A DNA stretch of 64,000 bases, taken from positions 62,001 through 126,000 of the forward strand of contig CAXXVA010000001.1 in assembly GCA_963675365.2 (NCBI GenBank). The letters run 5' to 3'. The translations under genes were made by a program, and so were the position numbers. Positions 7,825-17,505 of this stretch are shown piece after piece. Under the pieces are notes generated by a model. It saw only the letters and a program-made list of their open reading frames with translations. It was not told the DNA's origin and searched no databases. Positions within the stretch are counted from its first letter, which is position 1. Every line of letters begins with the position of its first letter. Origin of the DNA: CAXXOK01 sp963675365 (GTDB taxonomy: Bacteria; Bacillota; Clostridia; Christensenellales; Aristaeellaceae).

Positions 7825-9008
7825 TGAAAAAGCGTATCCCGAACCAAACAATTCCCAGTTCGCTTCCAGCCCCTCCCGAAGTGTTTGCAAAGGCCATGCG
7901 GGAGACCCTGCAGGGGATCGTGCAGGCCGAAGCGCAAAAGGAGAATCAACCCATGCAAAAGCATTTTACCAAACGAAGAGTTCTGCTCTACGTTATCATT
8001 GCCGTCCTGCTTGTCTCCGGCGTCGCCATTGCCGCAGCGCTGCTGACGGGTACCGTGTTTGACTACACCCTCGGCGTTACGCCGGAGAACGCCCAGTCCA
8101 TGATTAAATATGATTTGGCGGACGAAACCATCGGCGACGCCGAGGTGAAGATTACCGAAGCCGCCTACGACGGCATGTCGCTGTTCGTTGCCTTTTCCAT
8201 CCGCGATCTAAGTGCATCTGAACCCCTGGGTACCTACGACGAACCGTCCGGCATGCGTCTGCTGACGGAAAGCGATTATGAGTACATCAACGATTTGGGG
8301 GTCGGATGGTGGGTGGATCACATCTGGATCGACGGAAAGCCGATCGATATGCCCGCCATGTCCAGCGTCATGGACGTCGCCACCGAGACCCCGGGCGAAA
8401 TTCTGTATTCCATGCTGTTCCGGCTTGATCAGGAGGAGATCTACTTAAGTGGCAATAGCGTGGAGATCTCCATGCCGATCGGCGAGCGGCAGTCGCTTGA
8501 TTCGCTGGTCAGGGATGCCGACAGCGGCGAGATCGCACTGCCCGATCAAGGGATGATTTCCTTCACGCTGGATTGCTCCATCCGCGACCAGGTGATAGCG
8601 TTCACCCCGGAACTGGAAACCGTCAGCGACCGCTGGCGCGCCAAGGTACGCACCGCCATCTTCACCCCCATCCAGACCTATATCACGGTGGATTGGGCCG
8701 TAAATGAAGACGTGATGGCAGCTTATATCGCCGAAAACGGAGAGGGATACCCCGACGATAACGGCGGCTATTACTGGCTGTACGACGGTGTGGACGCGGT
8801 TGGCAGCGACATCCAGTCGTTGCAGCTTGTCGATCAAAACGGCATGCCGGTCATTGCGTCAACGGAAGGATTCTACGGCAGTCAGGGGACCGGCGCCACC
8901 GTAGCCTACTTTACCTTCCCGTATTTGGAAACGATCCCGGACGAACTGTACATGGCCCCGACCATCGACGGCAAGATCGATATGGATTACGCGATCAAAA
9001 TCAAATAA
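7824..9008 (+). CDS. Single-pass membrane protein, likely anti-sigma partner of ECF copy 1 (DUF4179-like)
   Basis: A 394-residue protein starting in the stop codon of the sigma gene. The cytoplasmic N-terminus is about 50 residues (PPEVFAKAMRETLQ). One transmembrane helix follows (VLLYVIIAVLLVSGVAIAAALL, residues about 52-73), then a 320-residue exterior domain with DUF4179-like content. The layout and coupling suggest that the short cytoplasmic part holds the sigma factor until the outside domain senses something; this is inference. No zinc HxxxCxxC anti-sigma motif is present. The long frame upstream of 7824 lies antisense to nothing useful and overlaps the sigma gene, so the ATG at 7824 with AAAGGAG upstream is chosen. 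Confidence 0.8.
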   Translation: MKKRIPNQTIPSSLPAPPEVFAKAMRETLQGIVQAEAQKENQPMQKHFTKRRVLLYVIIAVLLVSGVAIAAALLTGTVFDYTLGVTPENAQSMIKYDLADETIGDAEVKITEAAYDGMSLFVAFSIRDLSASEPLGTYDEPSGMRLLTESDYEYINDLGVGWWVDHIWIDGKPIDMPAMSSVMDVATETPGEILYSMLFRLDQEEIYLSGNSVEISMPIGERQSLDSLVRDADSGEIALPDQGMISFTLDCSIRDQVIAFTPELETVSDRWRAKVRTAIFTPIQTYITVDWAVNEDVMAAYIAENGEGYPDDNGGYYWLYDGVDAVGSDIQSLQLVDQNGMPVIASTEGFYGSQGTGATVAYFTFPYLETIPDELYMAPTIDGKIDMDYAIKIK

Positions 9009-9016
9009 TCCGGGAA

Positions 9017-9050
9017 AAACAGGACGCCGTTTAGACGGCGTCCTGTTTTT
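9017..9050. terminator. Bidirectional terminator between convergent genes
   Basis: A perfect stem, ACAGGACGCCGT / ACGGCGTCCTGT, with a TTAG loop, A-rich on the left and T5 on the right. It can serve both the plus-strand membrane protein gene and the minus-strand Nei-like gene. Confidence 0.9.
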
Positions 9051-9057
9051 ATGCGGA

Positions 9058-9885
9058 TTATTTTCGCTCCGCTTGGCAGCTTGGGCAGTAATACACACTC
9101 CCGCCCATATAGGCAGCCTTGACGATGCTGCCGCCGCAGCCGGGGCAGGGTTTCGTCAGGCCGTTTTTCGACATCAGGGTACGGTAGCCGCCGGGGTTAC
9201 CGAACAGGTCGGTTTCCGTATCGCGGCCGTTTTGATCGGCCATTTGCCGCAGCGTGGTTTTTACGTTGTTAAACAGCGTCTTTAATTCCGCTTCCGTCAA
9301 GACCCCGATCTTGGTTTTCGGGTTGACGCGGGCGTTGAACAGGATATCCTGCAATACGCCGTTGCCCAACCCGGGAATGCGCTGCTCGGTCGCCAGGAAC
9401 GCTTTGGCGCTCTTTTTTGCGTTTTCCGTCGCCAGATCTTTAAACGCGTTCCAGTCAAATACATCGGACAGGGGCGAGGGTTTCTGCTTGGCGACCAGAT
9501 AGTATTCGTTGTCGAAGGTCCCCTCTTTGAACGCCCACAGACCGCCGTACATCTGCACGCTGCAAACAAGCGAAGAACCGTCGGCAAATTCGATCAGGAG
9601 CTGGTGTTTCCCGGGCAGCGTCTCCCCCGCCGCGAAATACCGGACGTTGATCCCTTCGGCGAACACGATACGCGCGTCCTCCGCTTCGATCTCCAGCTTA
9701 CCGCCGACGCCATGGGCTTCCCCGACCGTCTTGCCTTTCAACAGCGCGTTATATACGGAACTGTCGCCCGCCAGCCACGCAAACTTGTGCGGCGATGCGT
9801 TCGCCACGACGTTTGCGATCATTTTGCCCCTGACGGTTTCGTTCAACTGCTTCGCCAAACTGATGCTCTCCGGCAGCTCGATCAT
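9058..9885 (-). CDS. MutM/Nei (Fpg) family protein lacking the catalytic N-terminal proline
   Basis: A 275-residue relative of formamidopyrimidine-DNA glycosylase / endonuclease VIII, the base-excision repair enzymes for oxidised bases. The start at 9885 is set by GGAGGTGATC 2 bases upstream; an earlier ATG at 9918 lies inside the promoter. The protein begins MIELPE where active enzymes begin M-P-E, so the Pro that forms the Schiff base is Ile. The helix-2-turn-helix (QRIPGLGNGVLQDILFNARV) and a C-terminal zinc finger (CPGCGG ... YYCPSCQ) remain. The zinc-finger Arg usual in GGRSTYYC is also absent (GGSVYYC). Fold assignment is firm; glycosylase activity is doubtful. Confidence 0.85.
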   Translation of the reverse strand: MIELPESISLAKQLNETVRGKMIANVVANASPHKFAWLAGDSSVYNALLKGKTVGEAHGVGGKLEIEAEDARIVFAEGINVRYFAAGETLPGKHQLLIEFADGSSLVCSVQMYGGLWAFKEGTFDNEYYLVAKQKPSPLSDVFDWNAFKDLATENAKKSAKAFLATEQRIPGLGNGVLQDILFNARVNPKTKIGVLTEAELKTLFNNVKTTLRQMADQNGRDTETDLFGNPGGYRTLMSKNGLTKPCPGCGGSIVKAAYMGGSVYYCPSCQAERK

Positions 9886-9918
9886 ACGATCACCTCCGAT
9901 ATTCTTTTCTTTGTTCAC

Positions 9919-9947
9919 ATGATAGCAAATTCACAATCGTTTTACAA
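9919..9947 (-). promoter_or_regulatory. Promoter of the Nei-like gene
   Basis: On the minus strand: TTGTAA (plus 9942-9947), 17 bases, TATCAT (plus 9919-9924) with TGC before it. It supports the downstream start codon at 9885. Confidence 0.6.
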
Positions 9948-9949
9948 CG

Positions 9950-9976
9950 AAAAACCGCCGCATTGAATGCGGCGGT
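9950..9976 (-). terminator. Terminator of the ppdK transcript
   Basis: Minus strand: ACCGCCGCAT / ATGCGGCGGT with a three-base loop, followed by five T. It lies about 175 bases after the ppdK stop, so the transcript has a long 3' untranslated region that contains the repeated element at 10024-10110. Confidence 0.85.
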
Positions 9977-10023
9977 CAATGGTTATAGATTGTTGATGAG
10001 TAGGCAACCGAAACGACCTTTTG

Positions 10024-10110
10024 CCTGTTGAGAATACCTGAGACGCTAAGCGTCAAGGGCGGCAGGAGGCTGAGCTTACTCGTGGCGTAAGTGATGCCGA
10101 TTGCCGACCC
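10024..10110 (-). repeat. Structured 3'-UTR element, ppdK copy
   Basis: Read on the minus strand it has an outer stem (GGGTCGGCA / TGCCGCCC), an inner GGC/GCC, conserved side bases ATCA and CTCA, and a top stem CTTAC / GTAAG. The line CGTCTCAGGTATTCTCAACAGG follows on the 3' side. The same pattern occurs after amtB at 35750-35842 with different outer-stem bases that still pair. No protein is encoded. It matches no riboswitch class that I recognise. Confidence 0.6.
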
Positions 10111-10148
10111 GCAGGTAACAACGCAGATTCGGTGTTATAGACAGGCGC

Positions 10149-12776
<2,628 letters not shown>

Positions 12777-12851
12777 GGATTTGATTTCCTCCTCAACTCA
12801 TTCTGTGGACCGCCACAGTTGTTGTGCTGATCCTTTCAAACTATCCAAATA

Positions 12852-12880
12852 ATTATACACAGTTTGCATGCAATGTGCAA
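12852..12880 (-). promoter_or_regulatory. Promoter of ppdK
   Basis: Minus strand: TTGCAC, exactly 17 bases, TATAAT. The resulting leader is about 70 bases and contains the hairpin CTGTGG-CGGT-CCACAG shortly before the ribosome-binding site. Confidence 0.75.
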
Positions 12881-12940
12881 GGAAAACCCCTGCGTTTTGC
12901 GGCAATTTTACTTCGCAAATCCGCACAGGCGCCGCATACG

Positions 12941-13261
12941 TCAGCCGGCGGTCACGCTTTCTAAAAAACACCGCGTTTCAAACCCGCCGCTGTGCGCTCG
13001 TTTCTGCTTGCGCAGCGCTTCAAACGCCTCTGCCGTCATCCCTTTCAGGGCCAGGATGGCATGGATCACTTCCGCGATATCCGCAAGCTCTTCCGCGTTT
13101 TCGTCTGCCAGATACTCGTTGACTTCTTCCAGAAGTTTATTATTCAGCGCTTCCCGGTATTCCAAGTCGGACAAACGCCGGATAACGGCACGTGCGCCCG
13201 ACCGTTCAATGATTTCCGGAATGTTGTCCCTGACCAGTTTTTGATGGTTCGTCGTACCCAT
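12941..13261 (-). CDS. MazG-like / phosphoribosyl-ATP pyrophosphohydrolase-like protein
   Basis: A 106-residue all-alpha NTP pyrophosphohydrolase-like protein. It begins with the family's HQKLVRDNIPEII and carries the metal-binding helices KLLEEVNEYL and EELADIAEVIHAI, which supply the acidic residues for Mg2+. It probably removes abnormal nucleoside triphosphates, but the substrate is unknown and it is not in a his operon. Its extended -10 promoter overlaps the region upstream of the tRNA genes, which run the other way. GAGG directly abuts the ATG; a GTGAGG lies 12 bases upstream. Confidence 0.8.
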   Translation of the reverse strand: MGTTNHQKLVRDNIPEIIERSGARAVIRRLSDLEYREALNNKLLEEVNEYLADENAEELADIAEVIHAILALKGMTAEAFEALRKQKRAHSGGFETRCFLESVTAG

Positions 13262-13285
13262 CCTCGCTCACATCCTCACAGGCGG

Positions 13286-13294
13286 AGTATAGCA
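13286..13294 (-). promoter_or_regulatory. Extended -10 of the MazG-like gene
   Basis: Minus strand TGC directly before TATACT, about 20 bases upstream of the start codon. No clear -35 box. Confidence 0.45.
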
Positions 13295-13326
13295 CAAGTT
13301 TCGCCGGATTTCGCTCGTAAAAGTTA

Positions 13327-13355
13327 TTGACAGCAAAGCAATCGTGTAGTATCAT
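13327..13355 (+). promoter_or_regulatory. Promoter of the tRNA-Met pair
   Basis: Consensus TTGACA, 17 bases, TATCAT, ending about 28 bases before the first tRNA. Confidence 0.75.
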
Positions 13356-13383
13356 AGGTCTCGCCGCTTTTATGAAGCGATGA

Positions 13384-13460
<77 letters not shown>

Positions 13461-13464
13461 TTTT

Positions 13465-13541
13465 GGCGGCGTAGCTCAGTTGGCTAGAGCATTCGGTTCA
13501 TACCCGGAGTGTCGAGAGTTCAAGTCTCCCCGCCGCTACCA
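13465..13541 (+). tRNA. Elongator tRNA-Met (CAT)
   Basis: A 77-base cloverleaf with encoded CCA, 4 bases after the initiator tRNA. The anticodon CAT is at 13499-13501 in the loop TTCATAC. The acceptor and D arms follow the Bacillus elongator tRNA-Met closely (GGCGGCGTAGCTCAG ... CGCCGCTACCA). A lysidine-modified tRNA-Ile is the alternative for a CAT anticodon but fits less well. The T-stem has one A-C mismatch. Confidence 0.9.
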
Positions 13542-13549
13542 CCGAAAGT

Positions 13550-13593
13550 ATCGCCTGCAGGCAAAGGATTTTTGCCAGCAGGCGATTTTTATT
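13550..13593 (+). terminator. Terminator of the tRNA operon
   Basis: Stem ATCGCCTGC, A, GGCAAA / TTTGCC, A, GCAGGCGAT with a facing A-A mismatch, then TTTTATT. Confidence 0.9.
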
Positions 13594-13732
13594 GCGTTCC
13601 TACGCTTTTCAATTCATCCATTCCAGTATATGCTGAATTCACGAGAAATTTTTCTTTCCCGATGGGACAATTGAACGTCATCGTGCATCTAATGGGTGTA
13701 ACGCGTTATAAAATCCAACATTGAGGTGGAAA

Positions 13733-14224
13733 ATGCTTGAGAAGGCAGCCTTCGTAACACTGATCGACCAAAAAAGCGAAATACTGTATCGCATTGCCAG
13801 AACCATTCTGCGCAACGACGAGGACTGTAAGGACGCTTTGCAGGAAACGGTGCTCAAAGCCTGGGAAAACCGGCACAAGTTGCGGGATGAAACGCTTGCC
13901 GGCACCTGGATCACCCGCATTCTGATTAATGAGTGCCGCGCTCTGGGCCGCAAGCGCAGGAAATACGTTCTGCGTGCGGACGTCGAGGTGCCCGGCAGTC
14001 AGAAGCCGGAAGATCCCGCCCTGCGGGAAGCGCTGGACCTGATGCCCGAAAAGCTTCGGCTGCCGCTTGTGCTGCATTATCTGGAAGGATACAGCTACCG
14101 GGAGATTTCCACCATCCTCGGCGTTCCCAATACCACCGTGCGCAGCCGCTTAAGCCGCGCGCGCAGGACAATGGAAACTCAACTTCAATTCGAACAGGAG
14201 GCGTGGCCGCATGAAGCGCAGTAA
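13733..14224 (+). CDS. ECF-type RNA polymerase sigma factor (copy 2)
   Basis: A 163-residue ECF sigma factor with the same length and layout as the one at 7333. Region 2: ARTILRNDEDCKDALQETVLKAWENR and TWITRILINECRALGRK. Region 4: MPEKLRLPLVLHYLEGYSYREISTILGV with the HTH VPNTTVRSRLSRARRTM. The ATG is placed 3-6 bases after GAGGTGG; a TTG at 13721 would have no ribosome-binding site. Its end overlaps the next gene by 14 bases, so the two are translated together. The regulon is unknown. Confidence 0.92.
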   Translation: MLEKAAFVTLIDQKSEILYRIARTILRNDEDCKDALQETVLKAWENRHKLRDETLAGTWITRILINECRALGRKRRKYVLRADVEVPGSQKPEDPALREALDLMPEKLRLPLVLHYLEGYSYREISTILGVPNTTVRSRLSRARRTMETQLQFEQEAWPHEAQ

Positions 14225-15656
14225 CCTGGCTCGTGCCTATACGAAAATCCCGGCGCACTGTTATACCGCGATGATGACGGCCGCGTACTCCGTACAGGAG
14301 AAACCCGTCATGAAAAAAAGAGTATCGGCAATATTGGTTTTTGCCATCGTGACAATTTTGCTTGCTGGCGTCGCTATCGCGGCGATCACCATGCAGGGCA
14401 CGGGAACACAAATTCTGCAAACCGAACAGACAGAAGGATATTATGAAACCTGGCCCGCGGACCTGAAAGCCTCACTGGTCAAGGAGCTGGCCTACATGGA
14501 TTATCTGACGATTACGCCCGATGTGGAACGGCTCATCGGCGGTGAAATCACGGACGCGGAGAACCGCGGCCGCATTGCGGACGAAGCCATGGCGGCATTT
14601 ACAGGTACGGACGTATCCGAAATCAGCTTTCTGATCATCATGCAGGCGGCCTGGGGCCCGTTTGATACCTGGAGCGCGCAGCAGCAGGCGTGGTACTCGC
14701 AGCTGTATGTGGAGCTTGGGCTCCACCGCGACGGCATCACGCGCTTCGTACTGCCCACGGGTACGGTGAACGAGGCGCAGGCCGTTGCCCTGGCCCGTGC
14801 GGCCATCGCCAAGGGCTACGGCGTAGACGAAAGCGTGCTGGACGCCTATTCCCTCTCCACCAGCTTCCAGGTGCCGGAATTCGCCGATCCCGGCGACGAG
14901 AAGGCCTACTGGTACGTCGGTTATGAAAAACCGCTCGATATGCCCCAGGATGAAGCGCTGTTCAGCGGTTTTGAGGTGTTTATCGACCCCGATACCGGCG
15001 CATTTCTGGAGACGGTGGACGAAATTCTCGCCTTCCGCGACGAATTGCAGACGTATCTGGACGCCATCAGCAGCAATCCGCTGATTATCGACATCAAAGC
15101 GTTCCAGGAGACCAATCAGCTGAAGATGAATCCCGAAACCTGGTCTTTGGAGACCTTCGCGGACTTCAGCGCGCAATTCCATGAGCGCGGGCTGAAACAG
15201 CTCAGCGAGAATCCCGAGCTTTTCTCCTCCTATCTGCCGGGCGTGCTCAGCCACGCGTACGGCCTGCCGGACGACAAGGCCATCCCGCAGGCGGACGCGC
15301 TTTCTATCGCGGAAGACGCCATCGTATCGCAGATTGGGCGCAAAGCGGAGGAAGTGGTGTTTTTCACCCATAGAATCACCGTGATGTACGATATCACCGA
15401 TCCGGCTAAACCGCTGTGGAAGTTTTACTTCAAAATGCCCAGCATGTACGACAGCGATCCCGCGTACGCCGAATCGGTGGAAGCCTATTACGGCAAAGAC
15501 GGCGAACGCCTGCCCAACATCAAAATCGAGATCGACGCCTACACCAGCGAGGTCGTGCGCGCATTTATCATTGAATTTGGCTACGATTTCACCAACGATC
15601 CCAACGGCGACGGACTTTCGGACTACAATATCGCCTTATATATGCAAGTGTTCTAA
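14211..15656 (+). CDS. Single-pass membrane protein, likely anti-sigma partner of ECF copy 2
   Basis: A 481-residue protein with a short cytoplasmic N-terminus of about 35 residues, one transmembrane helix (ILVFAIVTILLAGVAIAAI), and a long exterior part. AGGAGG at 14196-14201 is 9 bases before ATG. The exterior contains a region reminiscent of PepSY-type repeats (VFIDPDTGAFLETVDEIL) and ends with a calcium-loop-like DPNGDGLSDYN. Gene order and N-terminal plan copy the pair at 7333-9008, but the exterior domains differ, suggesting different signals. A role as anti-sigma sensor is inferred from position. Confidence 0.75.
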   Translation: MKRSNLARAYTKIPAHCYTAMMTAAYSVQEKPVMKKRVSAILVFAIVTILLAGVAIAAITMQGTGTQILQTEQTEGYYETWPADLKASLVKELAYMDYLTITPDVERLIGGEITDAENRGRIADEAMAAFTGTDVSEISFLIIMQAAWGPFDTWSAQQQAWYSQLYVELGLHRDGITRFVLPTGTVNEAQAVALARAAIAKGYGVDESVLDAYSLSTSFQVPEFADPGDEKAYWYVGYEKPLDMPQDEALFSGFEVFIDPDTGAFLETVDEILAFRDELQTYLDAISSNPLIIDIKAFQETNQLKMNPETWSLETFADFSAQFHERGLKQLSENPELFSSYLPGVLSHAYGLPDDKAIPQADALSIAEDAIVSQIGRKAEEVVFFTHRITVMYDITDPAKPLWKFYFKMPSMYDSDPAYAESVEAYYGKDGERLPNIKIEIDAYTSEVVRAFIIEFGYDFTNDPNGDGLSDYNIALYMQVF

Positions 15657-15684
15657 ACCCGGCACGAGGCTTTCCCACAGTACA

Positions 15685-15720
15685 AAGAACAAACGGGCGC
15701 AGACCCGTTTGTTCTTCTTT
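15685..15720 (+). terminator. Terminator after the second ECF cassette
   Basis: A 13-bp stem, AAGAACAAACGGG / CCCGTTTGTTCTT, with loop CGCAGA, followed by CTTT. Confidence 0.85.
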
Positions 15721-15815
15721 GCATATAAAAGATAAACCGCATCCAAACCAGCTTGCGCATGATCAAGCACCGCAGCGTATACTCCCAGCGGCAGCTCACT
15801 CCATATCATTCCCGC

Positions 15816-15844
15816 TTGACAATACTTTCCGCTCGTGCGAAAAT
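15816..15844 (+). promoter_or_regulatory. Promoter of the Sel1-repeat gene
   Basis: Perfect TTGACA, 17 bases, GAAAAT. The -10 is imperfect; a TATAAA lies 24 bases from the -35, which is too far. Confidence 0.5.
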
Positions 15845-15888
15845 TTATAAATAAACCGTACGCACACAACCGCAGAAAGGATTCGCCA

Positions 15889-16929
15889 ATGAAAAAGTCA
15901 ATATTTTGCACGATTTTTATATGTTGTATTCTCTTCAGCGTAAGCGCCGCATTTGCAAACGAGCCGTATGAAGTGCTCTGGACGAACAACAATCCGAATT
16001 CCGTTCATAACGAAACCAAGGATTATTATGTTATCGTGGAAATCGACAAGGAGTGCATCGTGACGTCCATGATGACGTATCACTACTTCAACGGCGGCAC
16101 GCTGCCGGGAACCATTACGCTGTTTGCGGAAAGCGGGGAGCAGTGGGGTCCGTTCCAGGCGGAAGGCGTGGACGGACAAGGCGATGTGAAGAACGCCTAT
16201 TGGGTGGCCGACGTCGGCGAAATCCGCCTGTCCCCGGGCCGCTATGCGATCGCTGATTCCGACCAGAGCACATGGTCCAGCAACGAGGCGTCAGGATATA
16301 ACGGCATCGCGGAATTGCGCGGGTATTACGCGCCGCCGAGCAATCCTTTCGGTTCCGGCACAAGCACGGTTGATAATACGGTGGCGATTTCATCGGATGA
16401 CGCTTCTGATACGGATTCCGATCTGCAAGCCCTGCAGCAAAAGGCTGAAAACGGCGACGTCGAGGCGCAGTATATCCTTGGATATATGTATGATTATGGG
16501 CAAGGCGCGCCGCAGGATTATGAGCAGGCAGCGCTGTGGTATCGCAAAGCTGCCGAACAGGGCTATGCCTATGCGCAGTGTAATCTCGCCTATCTGTATG
16601 AAACCGGGCAAGGCGTACCGCAGGACTATGAGTTGGCGATGCTTTGGTATCGCAGGGCTGCCGAACAGGGGGATACGTATGCCCAGACCGGCTTAGGCTA
16701 TCTGTATTACTACGGGTACGGCGTACCAAAGGATAATGAGCAGGCATTGCAGTGGTACCGCAAAGCCGCTGAACTGGGAGATATGTATGCCCAGTATAAT
16801 CTTGCCTCAATGTATGAGAATGGAGAAGGTGTGCAGCGGAATATCGACCAGGCGATCCTTTGGTATCAGAAGGCCGCCAATCAGGGAGACGAAGACGCGC
16901 AGGCCAGTCTGGATCGTCTGAACCCATAA
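15889..16929 (+). CDS. Secreted protein with Sel1-like repeats
   Basis: A 346-residue exported protein. The ATG at 15889 gives a clean signal peptide (MKKSIFCTIFICCILFSVSAAFA, cleavage before Asn-Glu) and follows AGAAAGGA. An upstream in-frame ATG would bury the signal. Residues about 25-155 form a beta-rich domain of unknown kind. From about 185, four and a half Sel1-like repeats of 36 residues follow (AEQGYAYAQCNLAYLY, GQGVPQDYELAMLWYR). These alpha-solenoid repeats bind other proteins. There is no wall anchor or lipobox. Its partner is unknown. Confidence 0.88.
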   Translation: MKKSIFCTIFICCILFSVSAAFANEPYEVLWTNNNPNSVHNETKDYYVIVEIDKECIVTSMMTYHYFNGGTLPGTITLFAESGEQWGPFQAEGVDGQGDVKNAYWVADVGEIRLSPGRYAIADSDQSTWSSNEASGYNGIAELRGYYAPPSNPFGSGTSTVDNTVAISSDDASDTDSDLQALQQKAENGDVEAQYILGYMYDYGQGAPQDYEQAALWYRKAAEQGYAYAQCNLAYLYETGQGVPQDYELAMLWYRRAAEQGDTYAQTGLGYLYYYGYGVPKDNEQALQWYRKAAELGDMYAQYNLASMYENGEGVQRNIDQAILWYQKAANQGDEDAQASLDRLNP

Positions 16930-16957
16930 TACGAAAGTCCGGGTTCACCGTCGGCAC

Positions 16958-16993
16958 AAGACAAACGAATTGAAAATTCGTTTGTCTTTTTTT
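16958..16993 (+). terminator. Terminator after the Sel1-repeat gene
   Basis: Stem AAGACAAACGAAT / ATTCGTTTGTCTT with a short A-rich loop and T7. Confidence 0.9.
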
Positions 16994-17095
16994 ACTCGCT
17001 GATCAATGGTATGATAGAGTTTGGATAGTATCCTGAATCCAGCCGCATGATGAAGATATCGCTATTGTCAAAAATGAATGAAGGAAGTTTTTGCG

Positions 17096-17488
17096 ATGAA
17101 ACTTGGCGCAACCGTATACATTACAAACACACAGGAAGCCGTCCCGACGTATCTGGAGGCGCTCGGCCTGACCCTCGGATACAATGAAAAATTCCCCGAC
17201 GGCAGCTATATGCACGCGGCGCTTGAAAAGGACGGCGAAGAGATCTTCTGCGTCAGCGAATCGCGCAACGACGCGTATGTGGAGATGATGCTCGGCTCGT
17301 CGCTGAAGGAAAACCGGCCCGTGATGAGCTACGGGCTCGATTTTCAAAACGACGAAGAGGTCAAAAAAGCGTTTTCGATCCTCAGCCAGGGCGGCACGGT
17401 GATGATGCCCGTCGGTTCTCTGCCATGGAGCGCCTGCTGCGCGGAAGTGGTGGACAAGTACGGCGTATACTGGTATCTGACGGTATAA
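17096..17488 (+). CDS. VOC/PhnB-like (glyoxalase-fold) protein
   Basis: A 130-residue protein of the vicinal-oxygen-chelate superfamily, PhnB-like subgroup (LGATVYITNTQEAVPTYLEALGL; PVGSLPWSACCAEVVDKYGVYWYL at the end). The ATG 8 bases after AAGGAAG is chosen over one 18 bases upstream. Typical PhnB metal residues are not clearly present, so no reaction can be assigned. It is followed after 17 bases by the oxidoreductase gene, with which it may be co-transcribed. Confidence 0.8.
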   Translation: MKLGATVYITNTQEAVPTYLEALGLTLGYNEKFPDGSYMHAALEKDGEEIFCVSESRNDAYVEMMLGSSLKENRPVMSYGLDFQNDEEVKKAFSILSQGGTVMMPVGSLPWSACCAEVVDKYGVYWYLTV

Positions 17489-17505
17489 CGGAAAGAGGAA
17501 ATCGC

